Source: PWQG01 sp040882255 (GTDB lineage Bacteria > Pseudomonadota > Gammaproteobacteria > Pseudomonadales > Pseudohongiellaceae). Taken from it: a stretch of DNA of 64,000 nt. A program made the position numbers and the translations under genes. The notes under the pieces were generated by a model, which did no database searches, was not told the origin of the DNA, and worked only from the letters and a program-made list of their open reading frames with translations. Below are positions 48,311 through 57,377 of this stretch, in pieces; the first letter of the stretch is position 1, and the number at the start of each line of letters is the position of its first letter. The DNA lies in NCBI GenBank assembly GCA_040882255.1, contig JBBEBP010000003.1, positions 1 to 64,000 on the forward strand, in the 5' to 3' direction.

Positions 48311-50263
48311 ATGAGGAAAAATGATCTGTTTGCTGTTTCCGAAAGGACGCTGCGGCAGACTTTCGCGGATAAGGCACAATTCGATAGTCTGTATAAACAG
48401 TCGATAGACGACCCGGACGGCTTCTGGCGCCAGCAGGGACAACGAATCACCTGGTTCGAGTCTTACAGCACAGTAAAGAATACAAGTTTCGAGACAGGCA
48501 ATGTCAGCATTGGCTGGTTCGAAGACGGCAGATTGAACGCCTGCTTCAATTGTCTGGATCGCCACTTGCCGGAAAAAGCAGACACAATAGCTTTTTATTG
48601 GGAAGGGGATTCTCCCGGGACCGACGGAAGCATAACGTATCAGGATCTGTATGCCAGAGTATGCCGTCTGGCCAATGGCATGCGGGCATTGGGCGTCGGG
48701 AAGGGTGATCGGGTTACGATCTATCTTCCTATGATCGTCGAGGCTGTTGTAGCGATGCTGGCGTGTGCCCGAATCGGAGCTGTGCATTCGGTGGTATTCG
48801 CCGGGTTTTCACCTGAAGCACTGGCAAACCGGATCGAGGATTGCGGGTCGAAACTGATTATTACCGCAGATCAGGGTGTGCGCGGGAACCGGGTCACCAG
48901 GCTTAAAGATAACATCGACGAATCGACTTCCATTCTGGCTTCAAAAAGCCCGGTAAAGAACGTGATTGTGGTTGAGCATTGCAGCCAACCTGTTGCCTGG
49001 CAACCGGATCGCGATGTCTGGTATCACCAGTTGCAGGAGAGCCAGTCTGATCATTGTCCTGCAGAATCCATGGCAGCGGAAGACCCGCTATTCATACTTT
49101 ATACCTCCGGTTCGACGGGAAAGCCGAAAGGTGTGGTGCATACTACCGGGGGGTACATGGTATGGTCATCAATCACTCATCAGTATGTGTTCGATTATCA
49201 TGAGGGCGATATTTATTGGTGTGCTGCAGACGTGGGCTGGATCACAGGCCACACATATATTGTGTACGGACCGCTTGCCAATGCGGCAACCAGTATCCTT
49301 TTCGAAGGCACTCCAACCTATCCTTCAATGTCACGGTTTGCCGAAATCATTGATAAATACAGCGTCAATATACTGTATACAGCGCCTACCGTGATTCGCT
49401 CCTGGATGGCGCATGGTGACCTGGCTGTACGTGATGCCGATCTCGACTCATTGCGTTTGCTGGGCAGTGTTGGTGAGCCGATCAACCCGGAGGCCTGGCT
49501 GTGGTACCACGAGCATTTCGGGCGCGGCAGATGTCCTGTTGTGGACACGTGGTGGCAGACAGAAACCGGTGGCATTATGATCAGTCCGCTGCCCGGAGCG
49601 ACAGCGTTGAAGCCGGGATCCGCCACGAAGCCGTTTTTTGGTGTTGTGCCCGCGCTATTGGACAATGATGGTCACCGGATAGAAGGGCCTGGAGACGGAA
49701 ATCTGGTCATACTTGATAGTTGGCCCGGGCAAATGCGGACCATTTTTGGTGATCACAAACGGTTCGAGCAGACCTATTTCAGCGTGTATCCCGGAGTTTA
49801 CTTTACTGGCGATGGTGCCCGGCGTGATGAAGACGGTTACTACTGGCTCACGGGGCGGGTAGACGATGTTCTGAATGTATCCGGTCATCGCCTGGGAACT
49901 GCGGAGATTGAAAGCTGCCTGGTTGCTCATGAAGCTATCGCCGAAGCGGCTGTAGTAGGGTATCCACACGATCTCAAGGGGCAGGGGATCTACGTATTTG
50001 TCAGCGTCAGGGCTGGCTGTACTCCGGATGCTGAGTTGTCAACGGCTTTGCGGGCATGGGTCAGAAAGGAAATATCACCGATTGCAACACCTGATCTGAT
50101 CCAGTGGGCGCCGGATGGATTACCGAAAACCCGTTCCGGGAAAATCATGCGCCGAATTCTCCGCAAGATTGCCGCCAACGAGCATGATGAACTGGGAGAC
50201 ACTTCCACGCTGGCAGATCCCGCTGTGGTCGACCTCCTGGTAGATCAGCGGTTGAATCGCTAG
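48311..50263 (+). CDS. acs: acetyl-CoA synthetase
   Basis: This ANL-family enzyme of about 650 residues shows the AMP-binding motif LYTSGSTGKPKG, the VDTWWQTETGG motif with the Trp that limits the pocket to acetate in Acs, ADVGWITGHTYIVYGPLANAATSILFEG, and the C-terminal PKTRSGKIMRR with the acetylation-controlled Lys. It makes acetyl-CoA from acetate and ATP. The start is uncertain: in-frame GTG 48269 and ATGs 48278, 48302 and 48311 exist, and I prefer 48311 for its spacing from AGGGGG. The regulator and transporter genes downstream support an acetate role. Propionyl-CoA synthetase is a less likely alternative. Confidence 0.9.
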   Translation: MRKNDLFAVSERTLRQTFADKAQFDSLYKQSIDDPDGFWRQQGQRITWFESYSTVKNTSFETGNVSIGWFEDGRLNACFNCLDRHLPEKADTIAFYWEGDSPGTDGSITYQDLYARVCRLANGMRALGVGKGDRVTIYLPMIVEAVVAMLACARIGAVHSVVFAGFSPEALANRIEDCGSKLIITADQGVRGNRVTRLKDNIDESTSILASKSPVKNVIVVEHCSQPVAWQPDRDVWYHQLQESQSDHCPAESMAAEDPLFILYTSGSTGKPKGVVHTTGGYMVWSSITHQYVFDYHEGDIYWCAADVGWITGHTYIVYGPLANAATSILFEGTPTYPSMSRFAEIIDKYSVNILYTAPTVIRSWMAHGDLAVRDADLDSLRLLGSVGEPINPEAWLWYHEHFGRGRCPVVDTWWQTETGGIMISPLPGATALKPGSATKPFFGVVPALLDNDGHRIEGPGDGNLVILDSWPGQMRTIFGDHKRFEQTYFSVYPGVYFTGDGARRDEDGYYWLTGRVDDVLNVSGHRLGTAEIESCLVAHEAIAEAAVVGYPHDLKGQGIYVFVSVRAGCTPDAELSTALRAWVRKEISPIATPDLIQWAPDGLPKTRSGKIMRRILRKIAANEHDELGDTSTLADPAVVDLLVDQRLNR

Positions 50264-50340
50264 CAAGCGCCATTTTCAGTTGATAAGCTGGCGTTGGACT
50301 ACCTGCTACAGAGTTCAATCGATGCAATTCGAAGGTGTTT

Positions 50341-51033
50341 ATGGTTAAGTTGATAATAGCTGATGATCACCCACTCTTTCGAGCCGCATTGATACAGACC
50401 TTGAATGCACTGTCGCTGGAGGAGCCCGGAGTTGATGAGGGTAGTGCATACAGACACACTATCATCGAGTCCGAAGATTTTGACAGCACCATCACCTCGT
50501 TGGAGGAAAACGCCGATACCGACCTGTTGTTGCTGGACCTGAATATGCCTGGTAGTGATGAACTGCTGGGACTGGTTCGAATAAGAAAGTTGTTCCCCGC
50601 CATACCTGTCATAGTCATTTCAGCAACTGAGCATCAGGACGTCGTATTACGCGTAAAGTCATTCGGTGCGTCAGGCTTTATCCCCAAGTCAGCCAAACCC
50701 CTGCAGATCGCAGACGCGCTCACGGCTGTGATATCCGGCAGTGTGTGGTTTCCACGCATTGTTGAAAAGAAAAGGTCAGTGGAGGACGTAGAGGTATCTG
50801 ATTCCGGTAGTGACAGGATTACGAAATTACTGTCGGAGTTGACCCCCCAGCAATACAAAGTACTGAGCTGTCTTTCCGTAGGCCTTCTGAATAAACAGAT
50901 AGCCTATGAAATGGGTATTACCGAGGCGACGGTAAAGGCTCATGTTACTGCCATTTTCAGGAAGCTGGGGGTCAATAATCGAACACAGGTTGTCATCATG
51001 ACAAGGAACCTGAAACTGGGGTCTGATCATTGA
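50341..51033 (+). CDS. LuxR/NarL-type response regulator (CrbR-like)
   Basis: The 230-residue protein from ATG 50341 has a receiver domain (IIADDHPLFRAAL; Asp in LLLLDLNMPG; Lys in FIPKSAK) and a C-terminal LuxR-type helix-turn-helix (LTPQQYKVLSCLSVGLLNKQIAYEMGITEATVKAHVTAIFRKLGV). It lies between acs and a kinase of the CrbS type, the arrangement known for CrbSR, which switches on acs when acetate is to be used. By family it should be phosphorylated by the convergent kinase and bind near acs. The shared motif described nearby is the candidate site. Confidence 0.85.
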   Translation: MVKLIIADDHPLFRAALIQTLNALSLEEPGVDEGSAYRHTIIESEDFDSTITSLEENADTDLLLLDLNMPGSDELLGLVRIRKLFPAIPVIVISATEHQDVVLRVKSFGASGFIPKSAKPLQIADALTAVISGSVWFPRIVEKKRSVEDVEVSDSGSDRITKLLSELTPQQYKVLSCLSVGLLNKQIAYEMGITEATVKAHVTAIFRKLGVNNRTQVVIMTRNLKLGSDH

Positions 51034-51068
51034 TGATACGGTTTTCCGTAAAGCTCTTTTCTCCCGGA

Positions 51069-54000
51069 TCAATGTGGTGAAATCTGACTGAGATAGGCTC
51101 TCAGCGCAGCAGGTTTGATGGGTTTGGGGAGGTAATGAAGGCCCAAATCATTCGCCATTTTCGCCAGGTCTGTGATCTGGGCGGCGGAGACGAGTATTCC
51201 GGTCTGGTGGGGCCAGTGTTCCTGAAGGAGTTGATAGATATCCAGTCCGTTTTCCGGTGTGTTGAGCTGATAATCGATTATTACCACACTCGGCTGTTCA
51301 TTCTGCCGGGCATAGTCAACAGCGCTGGCCCCATCCTGGAAGCTGACGATACTGCTGATCCCCCATCGCTTCAATAGCAGTTCCAGCGCTGAAATGTTGG
51401 CCTCGTCATCCTCGATATAGACTATGGAAAGATGTTCAAGAGCCTGTCCCTGGCTGATTGTATACAGAACAGCGGACTGGTCCCTGGGGGTGGTCAACTG
51501 CACGCGAATACTGAAAACACTACCGTGACCGGGTCGAGACCGGATTTCGAGGGGTAGTCCCAGCATGCGTGCCATTCGTTGTACGACGGCCAGGCCCAGT
51601 CCGATGCCCGGCTGTCCGGCATTATTGGCGCCCAGCCGGTAGAAATCAGTGAAAATCTGTTTATGTTCACTCTCAGGGATCCCGGGTCCGGTATCCCAGA
51701 CCTGTATCAGCAGTTCGCCTGGTTTACGAACTCGCCATGACAACAGAACATGTCCGGCTGACGTATACTTTACAGCATTGGAAATCAGATTCTGCAGTAT
51801 ACGGCGCAAATACGTAGGGTCGCTGAGGATCGCCAGATCAGATTTTCCGATAACCCGTAATTCCAGTTCTTTCTTCTGTGCTATTACACGGTACTCGTCC
51901 GCCAGGGACGACATGAACTCGTCCAGGTCTATATATTCAATTGACGGTTTCAGTTTTCCATCGTCAAGTTTTGCGATTTCGAGGAGTGTGGAAATAAGCT
52001 CTTCTGTCGCATTCAGTGCACTGTCCAGCTGATGGAGTGTCTGAGCCCTTGAGTCTCTGCCCAGGTCCTGCTCGCTATTGAGAGCTTCTGCGAAAAGCCT
52101 GGCGGCGTTAAGCGGTTGCAGTATGTCGTGACTGGCCAGCGCAAGAAACCTTGTTTTACTGGCGTTGGCCGCTTCCGCCTCAGCTTTGGCTTTCAACAGC
52201 TTATTCTCGGTATCTTCCCGTCTCTTCGCCTCTTCCAGTAGTTCGTGGTTTATCTTTGTGATGGTATCTGTGCGATCCAATACACGCTGCTCAAGAGTTT
52301 CTTTTGATTCAGCGAGGTCCTCCAGCGCTTTCGTATACTCGGTGATATCAGTAAAGCTGATTACGAATCCGCCTCCGGAGATCGGGTTCCCCTTTATTTC
52401 CAGGACTGTTCCATCGAGAAGAAGACTGGTGTAGACATGAGGTTGATTGCGGCTGATGTGATCAAGGCGCCTTCTGACATGGTCGTCTGGGTCTCCTTCA
52501 CCATAGAAACCTCGTTCAGCATTCAGTCGGATAATATCAGCGATCGGTCGACCTACACGAATGAAACCTGGTGGGAACTGGAACATCTCCAGATATGCCC
52601 GGTTCCATGCGATCAGGCTCATTGAACTGTCAACGACACTGATACCCTGACTCATATGCTCCAGTGTCGATGTCAGTATTTTTCTGGAAAACTGAATAGC
52701 ACGGGACGTGTCATCGAAAAGAGTTACCACGTCCTCGACATCAAACTGTTTGCCGGCAATGACAGCGTCAATCATGGTCGATGCTGAAGGAGCCCCGATT
52801 ACACCAGCCAGTTCCAGCTCTACGTGTCGAGTCAGTCGGTTGGCCTTGATTTTACTGTCTGTTTCGTCGGTGTACGACTCACTACTGGTAAACTCACTCA
52901 GACTTCGATGGGCATTATTGTCACCTATGAAACGCTCCAGAAGCGTATATAGATCCAGGTGCAGGTTGCTGAGCCGACGATTCGAGTCAGGGACAGAGGC
53001 AGGCGGCAAGGAAGGTGTGGTGAAAGCGGCTGCCTGCAACCGGTCCTGCAGTGGCACTCTGGTCGCCAGGGAAACTCCGATGTAAGTCAACAGATTGGCC
53101 GTTAACGAGAACAGTACGCCATGGCTGAGGCTATCGAGTTCCACGCCGAACAGGGACTGTGGATGCAACCAACCCAGGTTGAAGGGCCCGTTGTCCATGA
53201 TCCCGCCATCCAGCAGGTTGACGCTGACCAACTGTGGCAGCATCAGGGTGTAGAACCACAATAACACTCCGCAGAACAGGCCGGCGTACACACCCCAGAC
53301 ATTGCCGTGACGCCAGTACAATCCCCCTACGACGGCTGGTGCCAATTGAGAAATGAGTGCGAATGTGAAAAGGCCGGTCTCTGCAAGATCATAATCTCTT
53401 GCGAAGGCCACGTAATACAGCCAGGACAGCAACATCACGGATACTATGGTTATTCTCCGTATCGGTAGAAGTATCCTGCGGTAATCAAAGTGATTGGTTG
53501 TTCCTCCGCGCCTGCGTAACAGCATGGACAGGACAATGTCATTGCTGAGCATGTTGGACAAAGCGATCGTGGCAATGATGATCATCGATGTGGCCGCTGA
53601 AAAGCCGCCGATAAATACCAGGAGCGTCAGGAAATCCCAGTCTGATGCTGCAGGTATCCGAAGGACAAAGCTGTCGGCCTCCGAGTGGAGTTCCGGAAAG
53701 AGCGTCATCCCCGCCACTGCGATAGGGATTACTACCAGGGTAACCAGTAACAGATAGAGAGTGAACCAATACCTCGATGATCCAATATGATCGTTTGTGA
53801 CATTGGCCGTGAATGCCACATGAAATTGGCGTGGCAGGAGAAATATGGCTGCCATTGAAAGCAGTGTCTTTGTGACCAGGGGAACCCAGCCCGAATCGGG
53901 CGGGGAACTGTACAGGGCCGATGAATGGCTGTAAAACCGGGACCAGACCGGTTCGCCGTTACCAAGGAACGAGATATAGACTGCACTCGCCAGTATGATC

Positions 54001-54614
54001 AGCACCAGTAATTTGACTATCGACTCAAATGCGATGGCCAGAATCACACCGTCACTTTTCTTGGTCAGTTGTACGTTTCTGGTACCAAACAAGATCGCGA
54101 AGAACGTCATTGCGATGGCGATCGAAAAAGCCCCCTCCTGATACCAGGAATCGCGTATACGCGAGCCGGGGTTGAGTTCCTGTAGCACCTGGTAGGAGTT
54201 GCTTACAGCTTTTAGCTGAAGGGCAATATAAGGTATTGCAACCATGAGACATAGCAGTGTGACAACTACGGCAAGGTGCCTTCTCTTTCCATAGCGGGCG
54301 GCAATGAAATCGGCAATCGAGGTTATGTTGTGTTTGTTTACTATGTGCAGCAGCTTGCGAAGGAAAGGTTGAGCGAAGAGAAAGATCAGAATGGGACCGA
54401 GATAGATTGGTATATAGTCCCAACCTTCTGTTACAGCGGTACCGACTGCTCCGTAATAAGTCCATGACGTGCAGTAAACCGCCAATGCAAGGCTGTAAAT
54501 GATCTTTCCATGGCGTTGAATGAACTTCTTTCCGGTTGAATGCTCGCCCCAACCAGCTATGACAAAGAGCCCGCCAACAAAAGCCAGAGCCAGCGCAGCC
54601 GCCCAGGTTGTCAT
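51069..54614 (-). CDS. hybrid sensor kinase with SSS transporter domain (CrbS-like)
   Basis: The 1181-residue protein begins with a sodium/solute symporter-like membrane domain of about thirteen helices (1-500; KFIQRHGKIIYSLALAVYCTSWTYYGAVGTA). A PAS-like segment follows (ISVVDSSMSLIAWNRAYLEMFQFPPGFIRVG), then a coiled coil and HisKA (LALASHDILQPLNAARLFAEAL). An HATPase (NLISNAVKYTSAGHV, GIGLGLAVVQRMA) and a C-terminal receiver (IVYIEDDEANISAL, VVIIDYQLN) end it. This layout is that of CrbS/CbrA kinases. The gene is divergent from the DUF4212-SSS transporter and convergent with the regulator gene. It probably senses acetate flux or a related ligand. Confidence 0.9.
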   Translation of the reverse strand: MTTWAAALALAFVGGLFVIAGWGEHSTGKKFIQRHGKIIYSLALAVYCTSWTYYGAVGTAVTEGWDYIPIYLGPILIFLFAQPFLRKLLHIVNKHNITSIADFIAARYGKRRHLAVVVTLLCLMVAIPYIALQLKAVSNSYQVLQELNPGSRIRDSWYQEGAFSIAIAMTFFAILFGTRNVQLTKKSDGVILAIAFESIVKLLVLIILASAVYISFLGNGEPVWSRFYSHSSALYSSPPDSGWVPLVTKTLLSMAAIFLLPRQFHVAFTANVTNDHIGSSRYWFTLYLLLVTLVVIPIAVAGMTLFPELHSEADSFVLRIPAASDWDFLTLLVFIGGFSAATSMIIIATIALSNMLSNDIVLSMLLRRRGGTTNHFDYRRILLPIRRITIVSVMLLSWLYYVAFARDYDLAETGLFTFALISQLAPAVVGGLYWRHGNVWGVYAGLFCGVLLWFYTLMLPQLVSVNLLDGGIMDNGPFNLGWLHPQSLFGVELDSLSHGVLFSLTANLLTYIGVSLATRVPLQDRLQAAAFTTPSLPPASVPDSNRRLSNLHLDLYTLLERFIGDNNAHRSLSEFTSSESYTDETDSKIKANRLTRHVELELAGVIGAPSASTMIDAVIAGKQFDVEDVVTLFDDTSRAIQFSRKILTSTLEHMSQGISVVDSSMSLIAWNRAYLEMFQFPPGFIRVGRPIADIIRLNAERGFYGEGDPDDHVRRRLDHISRNQPHVYTSLLLDGTVLEIKGNPISGGGFVISFTDITEYTKALEDLAESKETLEQRVLDRTDTITKINHELLEEAKRREDTENKLLKAKAEAEAANASKTRFLALASHDILQPLNAARLFAEALNSEQDLGRDSRAQTLHQLDSALNATEELISTLLEIAKLDDGKLKPSIEYIDLDEFMSSLADEYRVIAQKKELELRVIGKSDLAILSDPTYLRRILQNLISNAVKYTSAGHVLLSWRVRKPGELLIQVWDTGPGIPESEHKQIFTDFYRLGANNAGQPGIGLGLAVVQRMARMLGLPLEIRSRPGHGSVFSIRVQLTTPRDQSAVLYTISQGQALEHLSIVYIEDDEANISALELLLKRWGISSIVSFQDGASAVDYARQNEQPSVVIIDYQLNTPENGLDIYQLLQEHWPHQTGILVSAAQITDLAKMANDLGLHYLPKPIKPAALRAYLSQISPH

Positions 54615-54695
54615 GGTTGTCGTCCTTTATTATTGGTCTGTAGTGGTCGTTACCGGGTACTTTTGATTATGTAGTGAGAACTCTCAAGGTAGTAC

Positions 54696-54709
54696 TAGAC
54701 TAAAGTCTG
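54696..54709. promoter_or_regulatory. acetate-region motif, copy 2 (kinase/transporter gap)
   Basis: TAGAC-TAAA-GTCTG contains the perfect palindrome AGACTAAAGTCT (54697-54708). It sits between the divergent kinase (82 bp away) and the DUF4212 gene (87 bp away), where an activator could serve either promoter. Confidence 0.5.
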
Positions 54710-54795
54710 TGTTGTCGGAAGTATAGGGGGTGCTACATTAATGAACCAGAGAAAACGACCAGTCCGTAAAATACCATAATAAGTGGATTACTAGC

Positions 54796-55059
54796 ATGGA
54801 AGAAATGGACAAAAAAGCATATAAATACTGGAATACCAACCTCCGAATTATAGTGATCTGTTTGATTATATGGGGGTTTTTGTCATATGGCATGGGAATT
54901 CTGTTCAGACCACTCCTTACCGGAATAGTCATAGGTGGCACCGACCTTGGATTCTGGTTCGCCCAACAGGGATCGATACTCGGCTTTATTATCCTCATCT
55001 TTTTCTACGCCTGGCGCATGAACAAGCTGGATCAACAATACGGCCTGGATGAGGAATAG
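54796..55059 (+). CDS. DUF4212 small subunit of a sodium:solute symporter
   Basis: The 87-residue membrane protein has two helices (IIVICLIIWGFLSYGMGILF and GSILGFIILIFFYAW) and the family mark YWNTNLRI near the start. DUF4212 proteins occur just upstream of VC_2705-type acetate/organic acid symporters, as here with a 2-bp gap. It is likely a subunit or helper of that carrier. Confidence 0.88.
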   Translation: MEEMDKKAYKYWNTNLRIIVICLIIWGFLSYGMGILFRPLLTGIVIGGTDLGFWFAQQGSILGFIILIFFYAWRMNKLDQQYGLDEE

Positions 55060-55061
55060 AC

Positions 55062-56837
55062 ATGAGCCAGATGGTAATCAACCTGATTTTTGTGGGAGTA
55101 ACATTTTCCCTCTATATTGGTATCGCCATTTGGGCCAGAGCCGGTTCTACAAAGGATTTCTATGTGGCGGGTGGTGGGGTGCATCCCATTACCAACGGAA
55201 TGGCGACAGCGGCGGACTGGATGTCCGCCGCCTCGTTTATTTCCATGGCTGGAATAATTGCTTCTGCCGGGTATGTCAATTCAAGTTATCTGATGGGCTG
55301 GACTGGTGGGTATGTATTGCTCGCCATGCTGTTGGCGCCTTACCTTAGAAAGTTTGGTAAATTCACCGTACCTGACTTTATAGGCGATCGATTCTATGGG
55401 TCGGGAGCAAGGTTGGTAGCCGTTCTGTGCCTGATTACTGCTTCAGTAACATATGTCATTGGCCAAATGACCGGTGCAGGAGTCGCGTTTTCCCGTTTCC
55501 TTGAGGTGGAGAATGATACGGGGCTTCTGATAGCAGCAGTAGTTGTGTTTCTTTATGCTGTGATGGGGGGAATGAAGGGGATAACCTACACCCAGGTGGC
55601 TCAGTATATCGTTCTGATAGTGGCATACACCATTCCTGCTGTATTTATCTCCTTGCAGTTGACGGGAAACCCCATTCCTCCATTGGGTCTTTTCTCGACG
55701 CATAGCGAATCCGGTTTGCCATTGTTAGTGAAACTTGATGCCTTGCTGACAGACCTTGGGTTCAGGGAATTTACTGCCCAGGTTGATAACAAACTCAATA
55801 TGATTCTTTTCACGCTGTCCCTGATGATCGGTACCGCAGGGCTTCCCCATGTCATTATCAGGTTCTTCACAGTGCCCAAGGTGTCAGATGCTCGTTGGTC
55901 TGCCGGCTGGGCACTGGTGTTTATCGCCGTTCTGTATCTGACCGCGCCGGCAGTAGCGTCAATGGCTCGCCTCAATCTGATAACCACGATCTATCCGGAT
56001 GGTCCGGAAGAGCCTGCGTTAAGCTATGCGGAGCGTCCCGACTGGATCCGCACCTGGGAAGACACGGGCCTGATTGATTTCAGTGACCGTAATAGTGACG
56101 GGCGTATTCAGATGTACAACGACGAAAGTGCTTCCTCGGAGTTTAACGCAGAGGCATCGCAGCGTGGTTGGCAAGGTAACGAGTTGACAGTCAATAATGA
56201 CATTCTTGTTCTGGCCAATCCCGAGATTGCCAATCTTCCACCCTGGGTTATCGGTCTCATTGCCGCCGGTGGCCTGGCTGCGGCGCTTTCCACGGCTGCC
56301 GGCCTGCTGTTGGCCATTTCGTCGGCCATCAGTCATGATTTGATAAAACGCACAATCAATCCGCAGATCAGTGATAAAGGTGAATTGATAGCGGCCCGAT
56401 TGTCCATGGCAGCAGCGATTGTTCTGGCCACCTGGTTAGGTATGAACCCACCCGGTTTTGCTGCGCAGGTGGTGGCGCTTGCATTTGGCATCGCTGCTGC
56501 GACTATCTTCCCTGCCCTGATAATGGGGATATTCTCCAAGCGTGTGAATCAGGCAGGTGCGGTAGCCGGCATGATGACCGGACTGGTCAGCACTTGCGTT
56601 TATATTTTCCTTTACCTTGGATGGTTCTTTGTACCTGAAACCAACATGTATGAGAACGTAGAGGCGAACTGGCTGTTCGGCATCTCTCCATTGTCGTTTG
56701 GTGCAATCGGCGCGATGTTGAATTTTACTGTAGCCATTGCAGTTTCCGCTGTAACCGCGCCCCCGCCCAGGGAAATTCAGTTGCTTGTCGAGTCAGTTCG
56801 ATACCCACATGGTGCAGGCGTCGCGCAAAGCCACTGA
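55062..56837 (+). CDS. sodium:solute symporter (acetate/monocarboxylate, ActP-like)
   Basis: The 591-residue protein is an SSS-family carrier of the VC_2705 type, with about thirteen helices and the marks FYVAGGGVHPITNGMATAADWMSAASFISMAG, FTVPDFIGDRFYGSGARLVAV and a large polar loop near 300-380. It should take up acetate or a similar short acid with Na+. It follows DUF4212 directly and shares a cluster with acs. ActP proper is a close alternative name; the substrate is inferred from context. Confidence 0.88.
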   Translation: MSQMVINLIFVGVTFSLYIGIAIWARAGSTKDFYVAGGGVHPITNGMATAADWMSAASFISMAGIIASAGYVNSSYLMGWTGGYVLLAMLLAPYLRKFGKFTVPDFIGDRFYGSGARLVAVLCLITASVTYVIGQMTGAGVAFSRFLEVENDTGLLIAAVVVFLYAVMGGMKGITYTQVAQYIVLIVAYTIPAVFISLQLTGNPIPPLGLFSTHSESGLPLLVKLDALLTDLGFREFTAQVDNKLNMILFTLSLMIGTAGLPHVIIRFFTVPKVSDARWSAGWALVFIAVLYLTAPAVASMARLNLITTIYPDGPEEPALSYAERPDWIRTWEDTGLIDFSDRNSDGRIQMYNDESASSEFNAEASQRGWQGNELTVNNDILVLANPEIANLPPWVIGLIAAGGLAAALSTAAGLLLAISSAISHDLIKRTINPQISDKGELIAARLSMAAAIVLATWLGMNPPGFAAQVVALAFGIAAATIFPALIMGIFSKRVNQAGAVAGMMTGLVSTCVYIFLYLGWFFVPETNMYENVEANWLFGISPLSFGAIGAMLNFTVAIAVSAVTAPPPREIQLLVESVRYPHGAGVAQSH

Positions 56838-56849
56838 TCTGAAATAACA

Positions 56850-57377
56850 ATGTTTACAGAATTGATCACAAGCATTTTCGCCGGCCTCGGAGGGTTCGGG
56901 GTCATGCTTTGGCTACGGAAAATGACTTTTGGAAGGGTTCCCAAGTGGTGCCTTCCCATGGGTGCCGGAGTCGCAATGCTTTGTTATCAGGTGATCTATG
57001 AATACAACTGGTACTCGCATCAGAAGACGCTTCTTCCAGACGGCATGGAGATAATCAGCCATATTGAAACAGAAAGCTGGTGGCGTCCATGGAGCTGGTT
57101 CTATCCGCAGACGTTCAGATTTATTGCGGCCGATTATGCAAATTCAGAGCGAAACCGGCTTAACGATCAGCTGGTGAGGATGGAGCTGTACGTTGTGGAG
57201 CGTCGCCTGCCAACGGTGCGTATGGTGACTGTAGTTGACTGTGCCACCAATTCACGTGCCGACTATTCGCACGACCTGGACATTCCCAGGCCTGGAGAAG
57301 CAGTTTCCTCTGAGTGGTTCCCTCTTGAAGAGGATGACCGGTTGCTGGGTGTGTGCCTTGACGAGGAGGTCCGGTGA
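56850..57377 (+). CDS. conserved membrane-anchored protein of the acetate cluster
   Basis: The 175-residue protein has two N-terminal hydrophobic segments (ITSIFAGLGGFGVMLWL, WCLPMGAGVAMLCYQVIY), then a polar domain with an aromatic stretch (ESWWRPWSWFYP). The family is unknown to me; it recalls the small protein often found between the symporter and the DUF294 gene in related clusters. It starts 12 bp after the symporter and overlaps the next gene by 4 bp (GTGA), so it is part of the operon. Confidence 0.6.
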   Translation: MFTELITSIFAGLGGFGVMLWLRKMTFGRVPKWCLPMGAGVAMLCYQVIYEYNWYSHQKTLLPDGMEIISHIETESWWRPWSWFYPQTFRFIAADYANSERNRLNDQLVRMELYVVERRLPTVRMVTVVDCATNSRADYSHDLDIPRPGEAVSSEWFPLEEDDRLLGVCLDEEVR